Shown here: positions 7,258 to 19,296 of the stretch, piece after piece
Layout: the number at the start of each line of letters is the position of its first letter
Numbering within the stretch: position 1 is the stretch's first letter
Origin: Methylobacterium sp. WSM2598
Lineage (GTDB): Bacteria > Pseudomonadota > Alphaproteobacteria > Rhizobiales > Beijerinckiaceae
DNA length: 64,000 nt
Assembly (NCBI RefSeq): GCF_000379105.1
Contig: NZ_KB900609.1
Coordinates: 3,962,802-4,026,801 of the forward strand
Direction of reading: 5' to 3'
Position numbers and translations under genes: made by a program
Notes under the pieces: model-generated
Told to the model about the DNA's origin: nothing
Seen by the model: only the letters and a program-made list of their open reading frames with translations
The model's database searches: none

Positions 7258-9297
7258 ATGGCGCCGTCCGCCTCCGCGCCGGTCCTCGCCCGCGAGACCG
7301 CGCCGCCCGCCGCCCCGGGCCTCGGCCGCTTCGCCGGGATCCTGGGCGCGGCCCTGCTGATCCTGGGCCTCGCGGCCTTCCCGCACCTCGTCGGCAGCCA
7401 GTACTACATCCACCTCGTCACCGTGATCGCGATCTACGCGATCCTGATCCTCGGCCTCGACATCGTGGTCGGCTACACGGGCCAGGTCTCCCTCGGCCAT
7501 GCGGGCCTGTTCGGGGTCGGCGCCTACGCGGCCGCCGTGCTGTTCCTCAAGTTCAAGCTCGGCATCTGGCTCGGGCTCCTTGCCGGCATCGGCGTCACGG
7601 CGGCGTTCGGGCTGCTGCTGGCGATCCCGGCGCTGCGGGTGAGCGGCCCCTACCTCGCCATGGTGACCCTCGCCTTCGGGACGATCGTGCAGATCTTCAT
7701 CAACGAGATGACCGATCTCACCAACGGGCCCCTCGGCATCACCCTGCCGCCGGCCCGCGTGCTCGACTTCTCGCTCCTGGGCCTGTCCTCGCCCTGGGGG
7801 GCGGCGGGCCGCCGGCTCGAATTCTACTACCTCGTCTGCGCCTGCCTGCTCCTCACCATCCTGGTGGTGAACCGGGTGGTGCGCTCGCCCTTCGGGCGGG
7901 CCTTCGAGGCCCTGCGCGACTCGCCCATCGCCTGCGACTGCATGGGCGTCAGCGTCTACCGCTACAAGGTCTACGCCTTCGTGATCTCGGCCGGGCTCGC
8001 GGGCCTCGCCGGCGCGCTCTTCGCGTGGTCCGAGCGCTACGTCGCCCCCAACACCTACGGTTTCGAACTGACGGTGCTGTTCCTGCTCGCGGTGACCATG
8101 GGCGGGCGCAAGTCGCGCTCGGGGCCGCTGATCGGGGCCGCCATCGTGGTGATGATGCCGAACATCCTCGCCGACATCGAACTCGTGCGAATGATGGCGG
8201 GCGGCATCGCGGCGCTCGCCGTGGCGATCCTCGCCGTCGCCTTCCTGCGCCGCCGGGAGAACCGCTTCGCCCTCCTGGTGCCGGCCCTGCTCTGCATCGC
8301 CTTCCTCCCGGCGACCCTGGCGCTCCAGTCGGTGACCGATTACCGGCTCACGGTCTTCGGGCTGATGATCCTGTTCGTGGTCTACTACCTGCCCGAGGGG
8401 ATCGTCGGCTACCTGCGCGAGAAGCTGCCCTTCCTGCGCCCGGCCCACACGGGCGAGGGCCGGCTGCTCACGGCCGCGGGCGAGGCGCTGATCCGCCAGG
8501 GCGGCCGCGAGGGCACCGATCCGCTGCTCCGGGTCGAGGGCGCCGTGATGCAGTTCGGCGGCCTCAAGGCGCTGGCGGGCGTCGACCTCGCCGTGCGGCC
8601 GGGCACGATCCACGGCCTGATCGGACCGAACGGCTCGGGCAAGAGCACGATGATGAACGTGCTCACCGGCATCTACCAGCCGACCGACGGGGCCGTGGTG
8701 CTGGCCGGCGCCAACCGCCTCGACGGTCGCACCCCCTCCGAGATCGCGCTCGCGGGCGTGGCGCGGACCTTCCAGAACGTGCAGCTCTTCCGCGAGATGA
8801 CCGCCCTGGAGAACGTGCTGGTCGGGCTCCACCACAGCTTCCAGGGCACGCTGTTCGACGCGATCCTGTCGACGCCCCGGCGGCGGCGCGAGGAGCGCGA
8901 GGCGCGCGCCCGCGCCATGGCGATGCTCGACTTCGTGGGCCTCGGCGCCCTGGCGCAGGTCGAGGCGCGCAACCTGCCCTACGGCAAGCAGCGCCTCTTG
9001 GAGATCGGCCGGGCGCTGGCCCTCGACCCGGTGCTCCTCCTCCTCGACGAGCCGGCGGCGGGCCTGACCGCCCCGGACATCGCCGAACTGACCACGATCA
9101 TCCGCAAGATCCGGGACGCCGGCATCACCGTCATCCTGATCGAGCACCACATGGACGTGGTGATGGGGCTGTGCGACCGCGTCAGCGTGCTCGATTTCGG
9201 CCACAAGATCGCCGAGGGCAACGCCCGCGAGGTCCAGTCCGACCCGAAGGTCATCGAAGCCTATCTCGGCAGCCCGGTTGCCGACGCCGCGGAGTAG
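7258..9297 (+). CDS. Fused LivM-type permease and LivG-type ATPase
   Basis: A single 679-residue protein. Residues 1-390 form a LivM permease (Y-T-G-Q-V-S-L-G-H-A near 80, the coupling loop A-L-R-D-S-P-I-A near 220, about ten hydrophobic segments). After a linker of about 30 residues, residues 425-670 form a LivG ATPase. Walker A is GPNGSGKST at about 457-465, the Q-loop is F-Q-N-V-Q-L-F, the signature is L-P-Y-G-K-Q-R (the Liv-type variant of LSGGQ), and Walker B is L-L-L-L-D-E-P. In E. coli livM and livG are separate. The frame is open throughout, so the fusion looks genuine. It pairs with LivH and LivF to make the membrane complex. Confidence 0.93.
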   Translation: MAPSASAPVLARETAPPAAPGLGRFAGILGAALLILGLAAFPHLVGSQYYIHLVTVIAIYAILILGLDIVVGYTGQVSLGHAGLFGVGAYAAAVLFLKFKLGIWLGLLAGIGVTAAFGLLLAIPALRVSGPYLAMVTLAFGTIVQIFINEMTDLTNGPLGITLPPARVLDFSLLGLSSPWGAAGRRLEFYYLVCACLLLTILVVNRVVRSPFGRAFEALRDSPIACDCMGVSVYRYKVYAFVISAGLAGLAGALFAWSERYVAPNTYGFELTVLFLLAVTMGGRKSRSGPLIGAAIVVMMPNILADIELVRMMAGGIAALAVAILAVAFLRRRENRFALLVPALLCIAFLPATLALQSVTDYRLTVFGLMILFVVYYLPEGIVGYLREKLPFLRPAHTGEGRLLTAAGEALIRQGGREGTDPLLRVEGAVMQFGGLKALAGVDLAVRPGTIHGLIGPNGSGKSTMMNVLTGIYQPTDGAVVLAGANRLDGRTPSEIALAGVARTFQNVQLFREMTALENVLVGLHHSFQGTLFDAILSTPRRRREEREARARAMAMLDFVGLGALAQVEARNLPYGKQRLLEIGRALALDPVLLLLDEPAAGLTAPDIAELTTIIRKIRDAGITVILIEHHMDVVMGLCDRVSVLDFGHKIAEGNAREVQSDPKVIEAYLGSPVADAAE

Positions 9298-9302
9298 CGC
9301 GC

Positions 9303-10025
<723 letters not shown>

Positions 10026-10036
10026 GGCGGCGCGGG

Positions 10037-10500
10037 TCAGGCCCGCTCGGCCGTGCCGAGCAGGCCCCTCGCCCCGGCAACGGCCCAATCCAGGGCTTCC
10101 AGGAAGGCCTGGAAGTCCGGCTCATCGCGTTTCTGGCGATCACGATGGACCGAGGTCGCGTCCCCGGTCACCTCGTTCTCGTTGGTCACGAAATCTCCTT
10201 TGCGGAAGCCGAATCTCAGGAACTCCTGGGAAGGGCCACCGACGTGGCGGGCGTAATGCAAGCTCTCGCGGGCCACGATCGAACCGCGATCCGGCTCGCC
10301 GATATCGAGGACGCAAGTCACGACGCGGCGTTCGACCGCCGATGTCGCATGAGACAATCGCGGACAAATCTCACGACATCGAGCGGTTTCGACTTTCCGA
10401 CATCATTCGACCCCGCGAAGACGGCATAACTTGCGATATAGCCGGTCTCCGCGCAGCGGAAAGTCCCGAAATCTCGAAGCTTTATACTCTCGATCCGCAC
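10037..10500 (-). pseudogene. Decayed AAA-family ATPase (predicted ATPase of the RecF/OLD-like type)
   Basis: Two overlapping frames together recall one family. From GTG at 10500 the first frame reads V-R-I-E-S-I-K-L-R-D-F-G-T-F, then Y-A-V-F-A-G-S-N-D-V-G-K-S, a damaged Walker A (the usual form is N-G-V-G-K-S-T), then V-R-F-V-R-D-C-L, and ends at 10318. The second frame, up to 10357, reads S-I-V-A-R-E-S-L-H-Y, F-L-R-F-G-F-R-K-G-D, V-T-N-E-N-E, a pattern found further along in intact ATPases of this kind. The segment between them is missing and the C-terminal half including Walker B is absent, so this is a remnant. The family assignment is from memory of its conserved motifs. Confidence 0.65.
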
Positions 10501-10677
10501 CAGGTCAGACCCGGCCGGCGCGGCGTCCGTCATTTTGTGATGAGGGCGGACGAGGTCTCCGGTCGCGACGATTCCGGAGACCTCGGACGGCTCCCCACCC
10601 CCACGCTCTCGCACTGCTGCATGTCGAGAAAGCCGGGCCAGGCGCGACGGGCCCGCCGCCCGTCGCGCCTACGACCG

Positions 10678-12024
10678 CTACTTCGCCTTCAGGAACTCGG
10701 CCACCTCCAGCAGCACGAACTCGTTGTCGTCGGCGCGGTTGGGGTCGCGGCTGGCCGAGAAGGGCAGGTTGTTGTCGTTGCCCACGACGATGTGCCGGTC
10801 GTCGACCACGTCCACGTTCTCGATCGTGAAGAACGGGAAGGCCAGCACCCCGTCGGTCAGCGGCTTGCGGGCGCGCTTGTGCGGATCGGCGATCCGCATC
10901 AGGTCGATGAAGCCGATCTTGCGCACCGGGCCGCCCCGGTTCGCCTCGGTCATCTCGATCTTGACGACGCGCTTGAACTGCGCCGGCACCGAGAAGCAGT
11001 CGGGCCGCTTCTCCCCCGCCGGGCAGGCCTTGTCGGCAGTCCCCTCCCCGTCGTCGCGCTCGATGATCAGCGCGGTCGCGGCGTCGATCATGTTGAAGTC
11101 GCCGATCGCGTGGCCGTTGCGCTCCAGCGGATAGGTCCAGAACCGGCCCGTCCAGGAGGCGGCCGCGACGTCGAATTCGAGGATGCGCAGATCTTCGCGG
11201 CCGTCCGTCTTCTCCCAATCCTTGGCGTCCGCGTCCCAGAGCGGGCCCTCCAGGAGCGGGTAGAGGAAGCGCCCGTCGGGCGAGGCCGCCATGCCCTCGA
11301 AGCCCTTGGAGCGCTTCACGGTGAACACGACCGGAGCGGTCGGGACCGGCGGGGTCGTGACCGCGAAGTGGTCGGGCGAGCGGGCGGGCTTGCCGGCCAC
11401 GCTGGTCTCGATCACCGCCTTGACCCGGCCGCTGCGGTCGGCCCGGATCAGGTAGGGGCCGAATTCCTCGCCGATCCAGAGGTCGTCGCCGACGAACTGG
11501 AAGCTCTCGGGGTCGAAGTCGCTGCCGGTCAGGTAGCGGCTCTCCGTGCCCTCGTTGGCGATCCGGAAGGGGACGCGCCGGTCGGGATCGCGCAGGAAGA
11601 TCGTCTCCAGCCGCTCGACGGTTCCCTTGTCGAAGTCGATCCGGTAGCGGTTCAGGTACAGCATGGCGTCCGGCGAATTCGCCTTGGTGCCGTAGCCGTT
11701 GTCGGTCAGCACCCAGAAGGTGCCGTCGGCCATGCGCTTGATGCCGGAATGGCCCTGCAGCGGCTGGCCCCGGAAGGGCAGCTTGACCCCGGTCGGGCGG
11801 CCCATCGAAAGGCCCTCGACCCAGCCGACCTCGTCCACGCGGCGGCCGGTGGTGAACTTGCCCGAGACCGTGAGATCCTTCGGCGCGTCGGCAGGCGCCG
11901 GGATGACGCTCAGGGCCGGCAGGATCGCGTGCCCGGCGAGCACGGCCGGGAAGGCCTGCGGCTCGGCGAGGGCGGGGACCGAGGTGGCCAGCAGCGCGAG
12001 GACGAGGAGACGGGGGACGGGCAT
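10678..12024 (-). CDS. Secreted esterase-like protein of the phytase-like family
   Basis: A 448-residue exported protein. ATG 12024 is chosen because GAGG lies 6-7 nt upstream; a GTG two codons earlier is too close to it. A signal peptide ends at about V-P-A-L-A-E. The mature protein matches the phytase-like beta-propeller family (PF13449 type): G-H-S-G-I near 95, F-W-V-L-T-D-N-G-Y-G, E-G-T-E-S-R, D-P-E-S-F, W-I-G-E-E-F-G-P-Y, K-G-F-E-G-M, and the terminal V-G-N-D-N-N. Members hydrolyse phosphate or carboxyl esters in the periplasm; the actual substrate is unknown. It stands alone between the ATPase remnant and a small secreted-protein gene. Confidence 0.88.
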   Translation of the reverse strand: MPVPRLLVLALLATSVPALAEPQAFPAVLAGHAILPALSVIPAPADAPKDLTVSGKFTTGRRVDEVGWVEGLSMGRPTGVKLPFRGQPLQGHSGIKRMADGTFWVLTDNGYGTKANSPDAMLYLNRYRIDFDKGTVERLETIFLRDPDRRVPFRIANEGTESRYLTGSDFDPESFQFVGDDLWIGEEFGPYLIRADRSGRVKAVIETSVAGKPARSPDHFAVTTPPVPTAPVVFTVKRSKGFEGMAASPDGRFLYPLLEGPLWDADAKDWEKTDGREDLRILEFDVAAASWTGRFWTYPLERNGHAIGDFNMIDAATALIIERDDGEGTADKACPAGEKRPDCFSVPAQFKRVVKIEMTEANRGGPVRKIGFIDLMRIADPHKRARKPLTDGVLAFPFFTIENVDVVDDRHIVVGNDNNLPFSASRDPNRADDNEFVLLEVAEFLKAK

Positions 12025-12148
12025 GGACACCTCACGGGGCGTCGCGACCGGGCGGCCGCGGCGCGGCCCTTCTGCGCGAGGCCGGTGTCAGGCCCGTGAC
12101 ACGGCGCCCTCCCCTGCCCCTCGGCCCGCGGGGCCGTCTCCGCCCACG

Positions 12149-12173
12149 AAAAAGGGCACCGTCGCCGGTGCCC
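12149..12173 (-). terminator. Rho-independent terminator of the small secreted-protein gene
   Basis: On the minus strand GGGCACCGGCGACGGTGCCC is followed directly by TTTTT. It lies about 26 bp after the stop of the 118-residue gene. This is one of the few classical hairpin plus T-tract terminators in this GC-rich window. Confidence 0.85.
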
Positions 12174-12199
12174 TGGCGCCGTCGCCGTGACCGTGGTCC

Positions 12200-12556
12200 C
12201 TACTCGCAGACCTCGACGCGGCGGTAGGTGAAGGATTCGTCGTCGAGCCAGACCTTGCGGCGCTCGAAGTGGCAGACCGGGGCGCGGCGGCGGACCACGA
12301 CGGGCTCCGGCTCCTCGACGTAGACCCGGCGCGGCGGGGGCGCGACGTAGACCGGCGGGGGCGGGGCGGCCTGGGCGCCGTTGATGATCGCCCCGGCCGC
12401 GACGCCGCCGAGGACGCCGGCCGCCGCCCCACCGAGGATCGCGGCGCCGACATTGTCACGGGCCGAGGCGGCCTGCGGCGCCGCGACGGCGACGACGGCG
12501 ACGAGCGCCGCACACGCGCTCACGCGCGAGAGGCCGAAAGAAGACAGAGCGCGCAC
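12200..12556 (-). CDS. Small exported protein with Gly-rich helix and Pro/Val-rich region
   Basis: 118 residues from GTG 12556, which has GGAG 8 nt upstream. The N-terminal 35 residues are a signal peptide (CAALVAVVAVAAPQAASA). Then comes a glycine-zipper-like stretch (A-I-L-G-G-A-A-A-G-V-L-G-G-V-A-A-G), a Pro-rich region (P-P-P-P-V-Y-V-A-P-P-P) and a C-terminal part with two cysteines (P-V-C-H-F and V-E-V-C-E) that could form a disulfide. This architecture is common in rhizobial and methylobacterial envelope proteins of unknown role. The 313-bp upstream region to 12869 shows no further gene and probably contains its promoter and the end of the secA transcript. Confidence 0.75.
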   Translation of the reverse strand: MRALSSFGLSRVSACAALVAVVAVAAPQAASARDNVGAAILGGAAAGVLGGVAAGAIINGAQAAPPPPVYVAPPPRRVYVEEPEPVVVRRRAPVCHFERRKVWLDDESFTYRRVEVCE

Positions 12557-12869
12557 GCTGGATCTCCAGGAAAGGTGCAAGCAGGATGGCGGCGATTGCT
12601 TAACGAAACGCCAAGGACACGAAGCCAAGGACATAACGCCGAGAGCAGAGGGAACCGCACGGGAGGTGCGGCGCGGCGCGACGCGCCTTCCAGCCCATCG
12701 CGACCATGCCGGCAGCGTGGTGGCGCTTTGCGGCAATTTCCGGGTGCATGGCGGCATTCCCGTCCTGCACGGCCGCCTGTGATCTGCCTGCATCAGGGCA
12801 CGGCCCAGCCGGGCGAGGCGGGGCCGCCGAGGCGATCCCGGCGCCCGCGCGGGGCCGGGACCGCGCCGC

Positions 12870-15746
<2,877 letters not shown>

Positions 15747-15983
15747 CGTGGACCTGCGATCGATCGAAACGTCTGACGCGAGCGTGATGCCGCGCGTTAT
15801 AGAGCCATATAGGCGTCCGCGCATCAGAAAGGGACCGGGCCTCTCGGGCGGGTCGGCCCTGCGCCGAAAGGCTTACGGCCGGAGGGCGCGCGGACGCTTG
15901 ATTCGGCGCGCCCGCGGCCCTGTTATCGGCGCCGCCAACGACAGGGCGGGCCGGCCGGGTCCGCCGATCGGGAGAGAAACCTC

Positions 15984-17237
15984 ATGCGGACCCTGACCCG
16001 GGCGCTCGCCCGCACCACCGCGCTCGGCCTCGCGCTCCTCGCCGCCCAAGGGCTCGTCGCCGGCCCGGGCGCCCTCGCCCAGCAGGCCGACCCGGGCCGG
16101 ATCTCGGACGGCGTCGTCAAGATCGGCATCCTCAACGACCAGTCGGGCGTCTACGCCGATTTCGGCGGGCGCGGCTCGGTCGAGGCGGCCAGGATGGCGG
16201 TCGAGGATTTCGGCGGCAGCGTGCTCGGCGCGCCGGTCCAGATCGTCGACGCGGACCACCAGAACAAGCCCGACATCGCCTCCAACGTCGCCCGCCAGTG
16301 GTACGACACCGACAAGGTCGACGCGATCATGGAGCTGACCACCTCCTCGGTGGCCCTCGCCGTGCAGGGGCTCTCGCGCGAGAAGAAGCGGATCACCATC
16401 GTGGACGGGGCCGCGACGACGGACCTCACCGGCAAGCAATGCACGCCCTACGGGTTCCATTGGGCCTACGACACGCACGCCCTGGCGGTCGGCACCGGCG
16501 GCTCCCTGGTCGAGAACGGCGGCGACACCTGGTTCTTCATCACCGCCGACTACGCCTTCGGCACGGCGCTGCAGGCCGACACGACGAAGTTCGTCGAGGC
16601 CAAGGGCGGCAAGGTGCTCGGCAGCGTGCGCCATCCCCTGAGCGCGCAGGACTTCTCCTCCTTCCTGCTCCAGGCCCAGGGCTCGGGCGCCAAGGTCATC
16701 GGCCTCGCCAATGCGGGGCTCGACACCTCGAACTCGATCAAGCAGGCGGCGGAGTTCGGCATCGTCCAGGGCGGCCAGCGCCTCGCGGCCCTGCTCTTCA
16801 CCCTGGCGGAGGTGCACGGCATCGGGCTCAAGGCCGCCCAGGGCATCGTGCTCACCGAGGGCTACTACTGGGACCTCGACGATCAGGCCCGGGGCTTCGC
16901 CAAGCGCTACATGGCCCGGTTCGGGCGGATGCCGAGCATGATCCAGGCCGGCACCTACTCGTCGGTCACCCACTACCTGAAGGCCGTGAAGGCGGCCGGC
17001 ACGGACGAGACCGAGGCGGTCGCCCGCAAGATGCGCGAATTGCCGGTCGACGACTTCTTCGGCCGCGGCGGCAAGGTGCAGGCGAACGGCCGCATGGTCC
17101 ACGACATGTACCTGTTCCAGGTGAAGACGCCGGCCGAGTCGAAGGCGCCCTGGGACTATTACAAGCTCCTGGCCACGATCCCCGGCGAGAAGGCGTTCCT
17201 GTCGCCCAAGGACAGCGGCTGCCCGCTGACGCAGTGA
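15984..17237 (+). CDS. ABC transporter substrate-binding protein, branched-chain amino acid type (orphan)
   Basis: A 417-residue type I periplasmic binding protein. Its signal peptide ends near G-A-L-A-Q-Q. The mature start G-V-V-K-I-G-I-L-N-D-Q-S-G-V-Y-A-D-F-G-G is typical of the LivJ-like group, and W-F-F-I-T-A-D-Y-A-F-G marks the hinge of the second lobe. A Cys pair (G-K-Q-C-T and S-G-C-P-L) may form a disulfide. No permease or ATPase gene is adjacent, so it may feed the Liv-type complex encoded at 6.4-10.0 kb or another system. Divergent to secA. The ligand is unknown. Confidence 0.9.
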   Translation: MRTLTRALARTTALGLALLAAQGLVAGPGALAQQADPGRISDGVVKIGILNDQSGVYADFGGRGSVEAARMAVEDFGGSVLGAPVQIVDADHQNKPDIASNVARQWYDTDKVDAIMELTTSSVALAVQGLSREKKRITIVDGAATTDLTGKQCTPYGFHWAYDTHALAVGTGGSLVENGGDTWFFITADYAFGTALQADTTKFVEAKGGKVLGSVRHPLSAQDFSSFLLQAQGSGAKVIGLANAGLDTSNSIKQAAEFGIVQGGQRLAALLFTLAEVHGIGLKAAQGIVLTEGYYWDLDDQARGFAKRYMARFGRMPSMIQAGTYSSVTHYLKAVKAAGTDETEAVARKMRELPVDDFFGRGGKVQANGRMVHDMYLFQVKTPAESKAPWDYYKLLATIPGEKAFLSPKDSGCPLTQ

Positions 17238-17520
17238 GGCGCGGAGCGCCCGTCATCGCGGGAGGCGGCGAGCCGCCTCCCGCGGAGGCACCGTCGCCGG
17301 GAAGCTCGCGCTCAGCAAACGTCTCGGCCGATGGACATATACTGGTCAAATTGCCTCGAAATTCATCGCACCCTTCCGCGGATGAAACTCAGATCTGCGC
17401 CGGGTTTACGGTACCTTCGGGTCCGCACTTAAGACTTTGGTGAGGCCACGCGGCTATCGCTGAGGGTGCGGCACGCGCGACATCGACCATCGCCCCGTGC
17501 TGGCCGGCGGGGAGGCGCGG

Positions 17521-18075
17521 GTGCTCGGACACGACTTCATCTCCTTCTACGAGGCCTCGAAGCGCAACGGCGTCCTGCTGTCCTTCGGCGGCGACCTCTC
17601 GGAGAACGTGATGATGTCGCTGGGCGAGGTGCTGAGGCTGCGCATGCAGCAGCAGGAGACCGACGCCTCGATCGCCAAGCGGGTGTTCTCGATCTTCGTC
17701 GAGCAGGCGCAGAACATCATCCGCTACTCCGCCCGGAAGGTGGCCGCGGGCGAGGTCCCGGCGGGCCCGCGGGCGAGCGCCGGGATGATCGCGGTCGGCG
17801 CCGAGGACGGCCGCTTCGTCGTGGTCTGCGCCAACGAGGTCCGGCGGGCGGACGTCGCGGCCCTGCGCGGGCGGCTCGACCACATCGCCGCTCTCTCGGC
17901 GGAGGACCTGAAGCGCCACTACCGCGAGAAGCTGCGCCAGCCGCCGGACGAGGGCAGCCTCGGGGGCAGCATCGGCCTGATCGAGATCGCCCGCCGGGCC
18001 AGCGCGCCGGTCGAGTACGGCTTCCAGGACATCGGCGACGAGCTCAGCCTGTTCTGCCTCAAGGCCCGCATCTGA
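17521..18075 (+). CDS. siaB: SiaB-type protein kinase (DUF6272 family)
   Basis: 184 residues. GTG 17521 is chosen because GGGGAGG lies 7 nt upstream; a GTG 24 bp earlier has no such site. The protein starts L-G-H-D-F-I-S-F-Y-E and carries V-L-L-S-F-G-G-D-L-S, then V-E-Q-A-Q-N-I-I-R-Y-S, which corresponds to the ATP-binding GHKL-like helix of SiaB. G-S-I-G-L-I-E-I-A-R-R is the usual end motif. In Pseudomonas aeruginosa SiaB phosphorylates SiaC and so shuts off the diguanylate cyclase SiaD. It is the first gene of an operon that also holds siaC, siaD and siaA. The 280-bp region upstream (17238-17520) is AT-richer and should hold the promoter. Confidence 0.82.
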   Translation: MLGHDFISFYEASKRNGVLLSFGGDLSENVMMSLGEVLRLRMQQQETDASIAKRVFSIFVEQAQNIIRYSARKVAAGEVPAGPRASAGMIAVGAEDGRFVVVCANEVRRADVAALRGRLDHIAALSAEDLKRHYREKLRQPPDEGSLGGSIGLIEIARRASAPVEYGFQDIGDELSLFCLKARI

Positions 18076-18091
18076 GAGCCGAGGATTCGCG

Positions 18092-18481
18092 ATGGACCGC
18101 ATCCAGATCCCGCCGACCAGTCGTTCGCCCGAGGTCGAGTTCGACTTCGCGGCGGGGCGGCTCGCGATCCGCGGCGAGTCCTATCCGGAGGACGCGGCGG
18201 CCTTCTTCGGGCCGCTGCTCCAGGCGCTGCGCGGGCACCTGGCGGCGGGCGGGACGGAGCCCCTGACGCTGGAGATCGCGCTCGCCTACTTCAACTCGTC
18301 GAGCGCCAAGGCCCTGATGAACCTGTTCCTGCCGCTCGAGGACGCGGCGGCCGGGGGGCGGCCGGTCTGCGTGCGCTGGGTCTTCGCCGAGGGCGACGAC
18401 GCGATCGAGGAGGCGGGCGAGGACTTCGCCGCGGACTTCACCCACGCGCGCTTCGAGATGGTGCGGGAGGTGCGGGCGTGA
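18092..18481 (+). CDS. siaC: SiaC-family regulatory phosphoprotein (DUF1987)
   Basis: A 129-residue small protein. It begins 16 bp after siaB and has the DUF1987 pattern: P-E-V-E-F-D-F near 13-19, G-E-S-Y-P-E-D near 28-34, and I-A-L-A-Y-F-N-S-S-S-A-K at 62-73. The Ser cluster at residues 69-71 sits where the phosphorylated residue of characterised SiaC lies. By the Pseudomonas model the unphosphorylated form binds and activates SiaD, while the kinase SiaB and the phosphatase SiaA set the phosphorylation state. Its stop overlaps the siaD start (GTGA), so the ratio of partner proteins is likely fixed by translational coupling. Confidence 0.88.
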   Translation: MDRIQIPPTSRSPEVEFDFAAGRLAIRGESYPEDAAAFFGPLLQALRGHLAAGGTEPLTLEIALAYFNSSSAKALMNLFLPLEDAAAGGRPVCVRWVFAEGDDAIEEAGEDFAADFTHARFEMVREVRA

Positions 18482-19296
18482 GCGTGCGGAAGGTCTCCCC
18501 GGCGCCGGTCGCCGACGCCTTCAGCCTGTTCGGCACCGAGGAGGCGGTGCTCGCCCGCACCGACCTGATGCTCGACCGCCTGTCCGAAGTGGCGGGCGGC
18601 GTGCGCGACCTCGCGCAGGCCTACCGGCGCAGCTACCGCGAGCAGCGCCGGCTCGTGCGCCTGAGCGACCGCATGCAGGGCGACCTGCAGCGCGCCAATG
18701 CCCGGCTGGCGGAGCAGCAGCGCGAGATGCAGGCCCTCAACGCGGCGCTCTCGGGGGAGATCGAGCAGCGCATCCGCCTCGAGGGCGAGTTGCGGCGGGC
18801 CGCCGACACCGACCACCTGACCGGGGCGCTGACCCGCCGCCGTTTCCTGGCGGTCGGGGCCCGCGAGGCCGAGCGCGGCCGAAGCGGCGGCCTGCCGGCC
18901 TGCCTGCTGATGCTCGACCTCGACCGCTTCAAGACGATCAACGACGCCTTCGGCCACGCGGCCGGGGACGCGGCCCTCGTGGCCTTCGTGGAGACCTGCC
19001 GGGGGCTGCTGCGGGAGCGCGACGGGATCGGGCGCATGGGGGGCGAGGAATTCGCCATCCTGCTCGCGGAGACGGACCGGGAGGCCGGCCTCGCCTTCGC
19101 GGAGCGGCTGCGCGCGGCCGTGGCCGGAACGCGCGTCGCCTCGGAGAAGGGGCCGCTCGCCATCACGGCGAGCCTCGGCCTCGCGGTCCTGCGCCCCGGC
19201 GACGCGCTGGCGGAGTGGCTCAACCGCGCCGACGCGGCGCTCTACGCCGCCAAGGCGGCAGGGCGCAACCGCGTCGCCTGCGAGCCGGCCTCGTGA
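18478..19296 (+). CDS. siaD: SiaD-type diguanylate cyclase (GGDEF)
   Basis: 272 residues from GTG 18478, overlapping the siaC stop by 4 nt. Residues about 20-115 are mostly helical with heptads (L-A-E-Q-Q-R-E-M-Q-A-L-N-A-A-L, R-I-R-L-E-G-E-L), the coiled-coil stalk through which SiaC activates SiaD. The GGDEF domain follows: D-H-L-T-G-A-L-T-R-R, L-D-R-F-K-T-I-N-D, and the active-site R-M-G-G-E-E-F. An R-E-R-D inhibitory site lies exactly five residues before GGEEF, so product inhibition by c-di-GMP is expected. It makes c-di-GMP from two GTP. No membrane segment. Confidence 0.92.
   Translation: MSVRKVSPAPVADAFSLFGTEEAVLARTDLMLDRLSEVAGGVRDLAQAYRRSYREQRRLVRLSDRMQGDLQRANARLAEQQREMQALNAALSGEIEQRIRLEGELRRAADTDHLTGALTRRRFLAVGAREAERGRSGGLPACLLMLDLDRFKTINDAFGHAAGDAALVAFVETCRGLLRERDGIGRMGGEEFAILLAETDREAGLAFAERLRAAVAGTRVASEKGPLAITASLGLAVLRPGDALAEWLNRADAALYAAKAAGRNRVACEPAS

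Noticed and set aside
7240..9204. A His/Asp-rich 654-residue frame opposite the LivM-LivG gene
   Set aside because: Composition is that of the complement of a GC-rich coding strand; no motif, and the plus strand is clearly coding.
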